From positions 247,011-311,010 of the forward strand of contig JBFMDH010000005.1 of assembly GCA_040754075.1 (NCBI GenBank): a stretch of 64,000 nt of DNA, given 5' to 3'. Below are positions 57,752-64,000 of the stretch, in pieces. The translations under genes and the position numbers were made by a program. Position 1 is the stretch's first letter. Each line of letters starts with the position of its first letter. The notes under the pieces are model-generated. The model saw only the letters and a program-made list of their open reading frames with translations. It searched no databases and was not told the DNA's origin. Origin of the DNA: Acidobacteriota bacterium (GTDB taxonomy: Bacteria; Acidobacteriota; Blastocatellia; UBA7656).

Positions 57752-58237
57752 TCACGGATAATTTTTAGGGTCTTCCAATATCAATCCTTCAGCAATTACT
57801 GCCACGTTCAATTCGTCATCTGAACTGACAATGGTTAATGTCGGTGCCGCAGCCGCAGGAACCGTTTTGGCGACTGACTTGATTTGCGCATCAATCTCTA
57901 AAGCAACCGCTAATTGAACCGCATCATAAGCTCTCAACTGATAATTCTCAGTCAAGTCCATCGCCGCAGCAATCAGGCTGCCTGGTATTTCGGAAACCTT
58001 ATACTGTTTTGCAAAATCGTAACGAAACTGTTTGCTCGCCGTATCTGCATCAGTTTTGCTGATGCTTTTGGTTCTGATACGTCTGGTAATAGCTGCCAGA
58101 ACTTCAACGCCAGTAATTTCTGCAATATAAATTTTATAATTAGCCGCAGGGTCAGTGATGGCGCGAACCCAATCTGTTCCAGTTTCCCGCACATAACGTT
58201 TGACGAGAGCGCTGGAATCAAAAAAGTAGACCGACAA
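57752..58237 (-). CDS. PIN-domain protein (VapC-like)
   Basis: 161 aa from TTG 58237, directly adjoining the stop of the TPR gene. Acidic residues D8 in 'YFFDSSALVKRYV', a mid-region Glu and 'YDAVQLAVALE' match PIN RNases. No antitoxin is adjacent; the TPR and kinase genes precede it. Confidence 0.82.
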   Translation of the reverse strand: MSVYFFDSSALVKRYVRETGTDWVRAITDPAANYKIYIAEITGVEVLAAITRRIRTKSISKTDADTASKQFRYDFAKQYKVSEIPGSLIAAAMDLTENYQLRAYDAVQLAVALEIDAQIKSVAKTVPAAAAPTLTIVSSDDELNVAVIAEGLILEDPKNYP

Positions 58238-59110
58238 TTATCTGCGCTCCTCTATGATAGTCTCGGAAATCGGTTTACCTTTGACCTTTATCGGCACACG
58301 TTTTTTGTACGGCGTAAAATCGGTTATTGGTTCGTTAATACGTTTCAATAATCCGATTTCAAACAGTTTTTGTTCTAGTTGATTTTCTTTAACCAATCGA
58401 AGGTTATTCAGCACTGCGGCATCATTAGGATCTAATTTTAAAGCTTTTTCCAAAACCTTCTCAGCTTCTTCCAATTTTCCAAGCCAATTATATATCATTC
58501 CTAAATCATTAAGATCCGCTTTATTCAACCGATTGTTTTCTACTAATCTTTTACAAATCTCAAATGCTTTATTGAAACATTTCTCCTTCTTGGATTTCTT
58601 CCTATACGCCATTTCTACATACATCAGCGCAAGGGAAAAATATGAAGCTACATCCTTCTTATTAATTTCAATGGCTTGTTCAAAAGCTATTTCTGCCTGT
58701 TGCCAATGCTGTAGCTTATAGTGTGTATAACCCAAATAATAATGAGCATCTGATGCGTCTGCACTTAACCGGATTCCTTTGTTAAGACATTTTAGAGCTT
58801 TATAGAATTTGTCAAGTTGAATATAAACTATTCCTAAACTCAGATAGGTGTCTGCGTCTTCAGGAAAAAGCTTTACCGTTTCTTCCCAAGCATTGACCGC
58901 TTTCTTTAAATCACCAGATTGATAGTATGCCACTCCTCGTGAGTAATGACTTTCTAGCGAAGGCGGATAAGTTCCCTCCTTGAAAGCGAAGGAAATGTTT
59001 TTGTTCCTAATTTCCGAGTTAAACAGAACTACATTACGTTCTTGTATTAACTCTTCCATCAACGGGAGGTTATTAAGTTCCTTGCCCGATTGTGCCGGTT
59101 GCAAATTCAT
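58238..59110 (-). CDS. TPR protein, AT-rich
   Basis: 290 aa of TPR hairpins ('YYQSGDLKKAVNAWEETVKL', 'AEKVLEKALKLDPNDAAVLN'). No signal peptide. Base composition is clearly AT-richer than its neighbours, suggesting acquisition. Its start overlaps the kinase stop by ATGA and its end touches the PIN gene: a coupled three-gene operon. Confidence 0.85.
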   Translation of the reverse strand: MNLQPAQSGKELNNLPLMEELIQERNVVLFNSEIRNKNISFAFKEGTYPPSLESHYSRGVAYYQSGDLKKAVNAWEETVKLFPEDADTYLSLGIVYIQLDKFYKALKCLNKGIRLSADASDAHYYLGYTHYKLQHWQQAEIAFEQAIEINKKDVASYFSLALMYVEMAYRKKSKKEKCFNKAFEICKRLVENNRLNKADLNDLGMIYNWLGKLEEAEKVLEKALKLDPNDAAVLNNLRLVKENQLEQKLFEIGLLKRINEPITDFTPYKKRVPIKVKGKPISETIIEERR

Positions 59111-61563
59111 TTTTCACCTTCCACTATCTCCTTAAATCGCGGGTCGGCTTTGATGGATTCAAAATCAGGGTCGCTGGAGGCGCGCACCGCATTCAATGCC
59201 CGCAGATGTTCGGACGATTCGCTGAGATATTTAATCGCGTTTTCGGTGTCGCCACGCAGGGCGTACAACGATGCCATGTAATATTTCGTGTACGGGTCGC
59301 CTGCGCCTTTCACCAGTAATTCTTCAAAACGGCGAATCGCATCACTGAAGTACAACTCGGCATCCGGTTGGTTGCCTTTGCGAAGCAGCGCCGCGCCGAT
59401 TTTCTGATCGAGTTCAATCAATGTCCTATCGCGCAAGGCGTGGTCGCTTGCCGCTAAGTGACTGCGCTCTTTTTCATATTCGGCAATCGCTTCGTCAAAG
59501 CGTTCCTGACGATAAAACGCATAACCTAAACGCCCGTGCGCCCCGACAACCTGCAACCCTTCTTTGCCGGACATGAATTTTTCCTGCAATTCGACGGCTT
59601 GCCGCGCCGTCACTTCGGCGCTGTGATAATCGCCCTGAATGGCATAAAGCAAGGCGAGTTGCAAATAGGCATACCCTTGCTCAGGATTGAGGGTCAAGGC
59701 GTGCTGCAATTCGGTGATGCCCTCTTTGATATTGCCTTTGCCAAGCCAGTAGGTGCGCGCCAGCGAAGCGTGCGCGCCGGCATTGTTCGGTTCGATTCTG
59801 ATGGCTTCTTTAATCGCTTCAATCGCTTCGTCGTAACGACCGAGCGTGTTGTAAGCCGCGCCCAGCCATTGATGGGCGTGCGAGAGTTTCGGATTCATAG
59901 ACAGGGCTTTGCGTTCCAGTTCAACGGCTTTTTCCGCCAGTTCCGGCAGGTGCACAAAACCGCTCTTCAAATCATAGACCGCGCCCATCGCCGCCCAGGC
60001 TTTCGCGTAATTCGGGTCGTATTCCGTAGCCTTCTCGAAATGTTGAATGGCGCGGTCGAGCGATTCGCGACTGCCCATTCTGAGATTCATCATGCCGAGC
60101 GAAAAATGTTCATAAGCCTCGACCGATTCGGTATCGTCGCGTTCGATTTCGCGGATTTCCGAAGTGTCGAGTTTCAAATTCAAATCCTGCGACAACTCAT
60201 AAACGATGCGATCCTGTAAATCGAAAATTTCCGTGACCTGCCCGTCGATTTTGACGGTGCGAATGACTTTGCCGGTTTCGACTTCGACGGCGCGCGCGGT
60301 GATGCGAATCATCGGCCCGATGCGTTGAAAACCGCCGCCGACAATCCAACTCGCGCCGAGTCGTCTGCCGACTTCGATGGCAAACGCTTCGTCGAGTTCC
60401 ATTGAACTTGCGACATTCAAATGTCGCAAAACTTCGACCGTCCGTTCGCGCCCGATGACCAGCAACCCTTTGACGTTTTTCAAATCGGCGGTCACCGTTT
60501 CAGCAATGCCTGAACCAATCCAATCATCCGCCGCTTCTTTGGTGATGTTGACGAAATTCATCACCGCGATGGCATTTTTCAAAACCGGCGGCGATTCGAT
60601 TTCACCTGTCGAACGGGTGTCGGTTAAAAGCGATGTCGCACGCGCCGCGTCACCCGTACTCAATCCGAAACTGCCGGTGCGGCGGTCGCCTTCGAGGTCG
60701 CGTTTCAAATTGCGCAAATCGATGTACATTTCACGCGCCGATTGATAGCGGTAGGTCACATCTTTTTCCATCGCTTTGCGAACGATGCGTTCAAGTTCCA
60801 GAGGAACGTTGTAATTGAACCGCGAAATCGCCTGGGGTTCCTGATTGACGAGGTTGTTGATGATGTCTGTCGGGCTGACACCGGTAAATGGCAAATGACC
60901 GGTGAGCATTTCATAACCGACGACGCCAAGCGCAAAAATATCCGAACGATTATCTACGGTTTTGCCGAGCGCCTGTTCAGGCGACATATAAGCGACCGTG
61001 CCCATCACTACGCCTGCCACCGTTTCATTGCCGAGCATCACTGTGGGGCTTGAATCATCAATCGGCGCGGTGCGCGTGTTGTTACTCAATTTACTATCGA
61101 GTTTCGCAAGCCCGAAATCCAGAATTTTCACCAACCCCCGGTCGGTAAGCATGAGATTCGCGCTCTTGATGTCGCGATGGATGATGCCGAGACTATGAGC
61201 TTCGTCGAGGGCATCGGCGACCTGCATTAAAATGTCTGTGGCTTCGCTGGCGCTTACCATCCCGCGTTCGATTTTTTGCGAGAGCATTTCGCCTTCGACA
61301 TATTCCATAACGATATAGCTGATGTCTTCGTGTTCGCCGATGTCGAAAATGGCGACGATATTGGGGGAGCGTAAAACGGAAGCGGCGCGGGCTTCGCGCA
61401 GGAAACGCTCGCGCCTGTCAGGGTCATATTGAAACGAGGAAGGGAGAATTTTCAAAGCGACCTGCCGACCAAGCCGGGTGTCTTCTGCCAGGTACACTTC
61501 GCCCATTCCGCCTGCGCCAAGCTGTACACCCAATCGGTAATGATGAATAGTTTTATCGGTCAT
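59107..61563 (-). CDS. Ser/Thr protein kinase with TolB-like and TPR domains
   Basis: 818 aa. Kinase domain 1-280: G-loop LGAGGMGEVYLA, Lys38, HRDIKSAN (Asp131), DFG at 149-151; an RD-type kinase. Then a segment 'AIAVMNFVNITKEAADDWIG' typical of TolB/FlgO-like domains in such fusions, and about 8 TPRs. No membrane helix is obvious. The architecture is common in Acidobacteriota and relays signals to unknown partners. Confidence 0.93.
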   Translation of the reverse strand: MTDKTIHHYRLGVQLGAGGMGEVYLAEDTRLGRQVALKILPSSFQYDPDRRERFLREARAASVLRSPNIVAIFDIGEHEDISYIVMEYVEGEMLSQKIERGMVSASEATDILMQVADALDEAHSLGIIHRDIKSANLMLTDRGLVKILDFGLAKLDSKLSNNTRTAPIDDSSPTVMLGNETVAGVVMGTVAYMSPEQALGKTVDNRSDIFALGVVGYEMLTGHLPFTGVSPTDIINNLVNQEPQAISRFNYNVPLELERIVRKAMEKDVTYRYQSAREMYIDLRNLKRDLEGDRRTGSFGLSTGDAARATSLLTDTRSTGEIESPPVLKNAIAVMNFVNITKEAADDWIGSGIAETVTADLKNVKGLLVIGRERTVEVLRHLNVASSMELDEAFAIEVGRRLGASWIVGGGFQRIGPMIRITARAVEVETGKVIRTVKIDGQVTEIFDLQDRIVYELSQDLNLKLDTSEIREIERDDTESVEAYEHFSLGMMNLRMGSRESLDRAIQHFEKATEYDPNYAKAWAAMGAVYDLKSGFVHLPELAEKAVELERKALSMNPKLSHAHQWLGAAYNTLGRYDEAIEAIKEAIRIEPNNAGAHASLARTYWLGKGNIKEGITELQHALTLNPEQGYAYLQLALLYAIQGDYHSAEVTARQAVELQEKFMSGKEGLQVVGAHGRLGYAFYRQERFDEAIAEYEKERSHLAASDHALRDRTLIELDQKIGAALLRKGNQPDAELYFSDAIRRFEELLVKGAGDPYTKYYMASLYALRGDTENAIKYLSESSEHLRALNAVRASSDPDFESIKADPRFKEIVEGEK

Positions 61564-61747
61564 GCGTTCGAGCGTCCTTACTTAATCACTGATATAAGAG
61601 TGTAACAAACCAGAGACAAAAGCGTGAGTGAGAATTGAGTGGCAGATGGAATCTCTCTTAAAATTTCGCTTAGGATTTTGCAAACTCGGAGTAGGGTTAC
61701 TTCAAGCAGGATTGTCTAACATTTTAGAGGTAGGTTCTCAGGAGGTC

Positions 61748-62914
61748 TTAATTTTCGGTTACTTCATCCTCTATTGGTTGTGCAATCGCTGTTTCTGTGG
61801 CTAATCGGAGAGATAGAATTGCTTCTTTCAGCAATGGGTTGACTGCGCTATCAGGCTCTGCCATGACAAGATTTTGATATGCTTCAAGAAATCTCATTCT
61901 TATGCGATAAAAGAGGTGCAGAAAATGCCTCAGAAACCCCAAGCAATCAAGAATCACGAACTCAATACCTATCCTGGTGTGTATGGTTGCAGCATAGGCT
62001 TTTACTTCTTCATCAATTCTGTCAGTTGTAATGAAAATATAATTGTCTATAGTGGAAGCGCTGGTTGCCAGTTTATGTAAAGCAATTTCTATGTCTTCTC
62101 GCGTAACTTGCTTTGCCTTCATCTCATAAACAGTGATGATATCGTCTTCAGTTTTCAGGACGATTTGCACGTCACCCAGCGCGCCGGTTTGCTTATCGGC
62201 TGCGTTATGTCCTTCTAATGGCAAATGCCTCTCACCAAGATATTCCTGCGCTGCCTGATAAGCTGCGGCAACGATCAAAACCGGCAACCGCGCAGATTTA
62301 GGCAAAGTCAAATGTTGGTGAATAAGTGTAACAATACTTTCTGCGGGTAAGGCAATCTCGCCTTCCGAAGGTTTCAGTGCAGCTAAAAGAGTTTCCAACC
62401 GTTGCTTTCTTTCATTTCTGACAATTAACAGCCAGCGAACAATTTCGGCAAGCAAATTTTCAGGGGCTACTCTTTTCGTATAAACCGCAGTGATGAGGTT
62501 AACGACTTTTTCGTAAAGTTTTTTCGGGCGACCGATTAATTGTACGCCTGGTTCAATAATAGTTTTGTTAGTTCTGAAAGCTGGAGTTAAAAAACTCGTG
62601 GTCGGATTCACAGGAAGTTCATGCATAAAAACGAATGGAGCGACATAGGTTTCGTCGTAATAGCGGCCTGAGTAAACTCCTTGACCGCCAATTTCCATAT
62701 ATGGCTTGCGAATATCCAAAGATGGTTTAGAAAGTTTGGCAACCAAACAAGCCATCAAGAACCGTGTACCCGCCAGGTTTGAACAACGGCAAATAAATTC
62801 AATATCCGCCTCGATAGAAGAATCATCAACCAAAGACTTGTCTAAACTACTTGTTGCCCGTCGATAAATTAAATCAAGGATGCTTGCCGGTATTGGCGGC
62901 TTTTGATTTGGCAC
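61748..62914 (-). CDS. SacI-family type II restriction endonuclease
   Basis: 388 aa. 'GALGDVQIVLKTEDDIITVY' followed by 'EMKAKQVTREDIEIALHKL' fits the PD-(D/E)xK core of the RE_SacI family (assignment from remembered pattern). It begins inside the methylase 3' end (46-base overlap), so the pair is co-expressed. Slightly AT-rich. Recognition sequence not determinable here. Confidence 0.75.
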   Translation of the reverse strand: MPNQKPPIPASILDLIYRRATSSLDKSLVDDSSIEADIEFICRCSNLAGTRFLMACLVAKLSKPSLDIRKPYMEIGGQGVYSGRYYDETYVAPFVFMHELPVNPTTSFLTPAFRTNKTIIEPGVQLIGRPKKLYEKVVNLITAVYTKRVAPENLLAEIVRWLLIVRNERKQRLETLLAALKPSEGEIALPAESIVTLIHQHLTLPKSARLPVLIVAAAYQAAQEYLGERHLPLEGHNAADKQTGALGDVQIVLKTEDDIITVYEMKAKQVTREDIEIALHKLATSASTIDNYIFITTDRIDEEVKAYAATIHTRIGIEFVILDCLGFLRHFLHLFYRIRMRFLEAYQNLVMAEPDSAVNPLLKEAILSLRLATETAIAQPIEDEVTEN

Positions 62915-63729
62915 TCAACCTGCTCTCCTATTTCGTAGTTTGCCCATAAGGCTTCTTGGCGCATAGATTTCACTGAATGAATGGTCTTTTCCTGTGCCTC
63001 AACACACTGCCAGTCATTATAAAGCTGCTCCATCAACGAACATTTATAACCGGAAATAGCAACTTTACCACGAGCATTATGCAAAACTTCAGCAAGTTCC
63101 CGGTGTTGGTCATCAGTCATCTCATTAGCATAAGCATTGCTATCGCCACGTGATTCATGCGGGTAGGGAGGATCGCAATAAAATAATGTTTCTTCGCTAT
63201 CGTATCGCTTGATTACTTCTATAGCTGGAGCATTTTCAATCTGCACACGGAGCAATCGTTGTGCGATAAGCGGCAAGTCTTCGACTGCGCCGAGCCATCT
63301 TGACACCGCCCCCGCCATTCCCGCGCGACTGGTTAAGAGACAATGTGCCCATCTCCCAACACTTGCTTTTTGGGCTAACCCTGTTCTAACTTGCCGGGCA
63401 AGAATATAAAACCTCCGCGCTCGTTCTAAGTCTGAAAGCGTAGCTGTTGGCTCTTTGATAGCTGTTTCAAATTCCAACCGAGAGAAAGGCGTCAAGCCAA
63501 TAGCTTCAATCAAAGCATCTTTTTGCTCACGCAAAACGCGAAAGAAATTAACTACTTCTCCGTGAATATCATTATAAGTCTCTACCGGCGAAGGCTCACG
63601 ATTAATTAATACTGCAGCCGATCCACCAAAGGGTTCGCAATAATGTGTAGTTTTAGGCAGCAAAGGCAATAACCAATCAAGATGGCTATACTTGCCGCCA
63701 TACCAGCCAAAAGCAATGAGTTTTCCCAT
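62869..63729 (-). CDS. N6-adenine DNA methyltransferase (D12 class, Dam-like)
   Basis: 286 aa from ATG 63729 with GAGGTG upstream. 'GWYGGKYSHLDWLLPLLP', 'CEPFGGSAAVLI' (motif I) and DPPYPHES (motif IV) are canonical. It should protect sites of the SacI-family enzyme downstream, methylating an adenine. An m6A partner for a SacI-type nuclease is unusual, because known M.SacI is described as a cytosine methylase. Confidence 0.9.
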   Translation of the reverse strand: MGKLIAFGWYGGKYSHLDWLLPLLPKTTHYCEPFGGSAAVLINREPSPVETYNDIHGEVVNFFRVLREQKDALIEAIGLTPFSRLEFETAIKEPTATLSDLERARRFYILARQVRTGLAQKASVGRWAHCLLTSRAGMAGAVSRWLGAVEDLPLIAQRLLRVQIENAPAIEVIKRYDSEETLFYCDPPYPHESRGDSNAYANEMTDDQHRELAEVLHNARGKVAISGYKCSLMEQLYNDWQCVEAQEKTIHSVKSMRQEALWANYEIGEQVECQIKSRQYRQASLI

Positions 63730-63928
63730 CAAAACACCTCAAAAGTACACTTCGTGATACCAAAATGCTCAATTATTAGCAAGATGAGTCGGGCATCACA
63801 AGAAAGTAGCCTTTACCCGCAGTTTCATCTCGCAGCTACTTTGGTTAATGATGTAATAACCCTCCGTTCATTTTCTATAGACCTCATGAAAAAGAATTTC
63901 TGAGAATCACTTGAAAGTAAGGATTCAA

Positions 63929-63981
63929 TCGGGGTATCTCCATAGTTTCACTTTATCCAAAAACCAAAGGAGATTCCCCGA
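63929..63981 (+). promoter_or_regulatory. Hairpin that buries the ribosome site of the last ORF
   Basis: TCGGGGTATCTCC (63929-63941) pairs with GGAGATTCCCCGA (63969-63981), one mismatch. The right arm contains the GGAG and the A of the start ATG, as in IS transposase leaders. Confidence 0.5.
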
Positions 63982-64000
63982 TGTTACCCTTTCGTCTTAC
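63981..64000 (+). CDS. Start of an ORF cut by the window edge, probably a transposase
   Basis: ATG 63981 with AAAGGAG upstream begins MLPFRL and leaves the window. The hairpin leader and position beyond a restriction-modification pair suggest an insertion sequence. Family not recognised. Confidence 0.35.

Overview
The window reads as chromosomal DNA of a soil-type Acidobacteriota, probably of the Blastocatellia kind. This is inferred from gene content, not from a marker gene: a large CarboxypepD_reg/TonB receptor, a Ser/Thr kinase fused to TPRs, six cytochrome c / PHM-like copper-protein paralogues, many Sec signal peptides and lipoproteins, and roughly 50% GC. No rRNA, tRNA or CRISPR array was seen. 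Most genes lie on the minus strand.

Layout. 1-5.3 kb: a truncated exported MBL-fold-like protein and a WD40/caspase-like (C14) protein. 5.7-14.0 kb, plus strand: pyruvate phosphate dikinase, an orphan antitoxin-like protein, a pentapeptide/pore-like membrane protein, an NfeD-flotillin pair, a YkgJ-type cysteine-cluster protein and an exported DUF3108-like protein. 14.2-31.2 kb, all minus strand: a TonB receptor, six heme c / PHM-like proteins, a class II aldolase, a small secreted protein, a thioredoxin-fusion protein and a selenoprotein whose UGA codon splits it into two apparent ORFs. 31.5-40.4 kb: a ceramidase-like protein, a UspA tandem, a nucleotidyltransferase-like protein, a CocE-type hydrolase, a CMP/dCMP-type deaminase, exported VOC and TIM-barrel proteins and a Tat-type sulfite-oxidase-like enzyme. 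40.4-48.5 kb: a MazEF-like pair with a frameshifted toxin, a TPR lipoprotein, AtoE, an MFS transporter, DacB and a lipoprotein. 48.6-55.1 kb, plus strand: exported proteins and a sugar ABC importer (two permeases, ATPase, TIM-barrel isomerase) with no binding protein. 55.4-63.7 kb, minus strand: PpiD-like foldase, a coupled kinase-TPR-PIN operon, and a SacI-family restriction enzyme with a D12-class methylase. The last bases look like the start of an insertion sequence.

Best candidate for an undescribed system: the co-directional 14.2-31.2 kb block. Five of its six heme/copper paralogues keep a CxxCH heme site and all PHM-like copper ligands (HH, H, HxH, M). One keeps only the heme. Two share an exactly identical 286-bp tract. 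Embedded among them is a UGSC-type selenoprotein (Sec94) with a SECIS-like hairpin right after the UGA, downstream of a thioredoxin-fusion protein. The parts suggest envelope redox/copper chemistry fed by a TonB receptor; the substrate cannot be read from sequence.

The region also carries a family of degenerate 7-base-period repeats, found between genes and inside four coding regions, and a separate REP-like palindrome (core GCGGTCTTTGACCGC).
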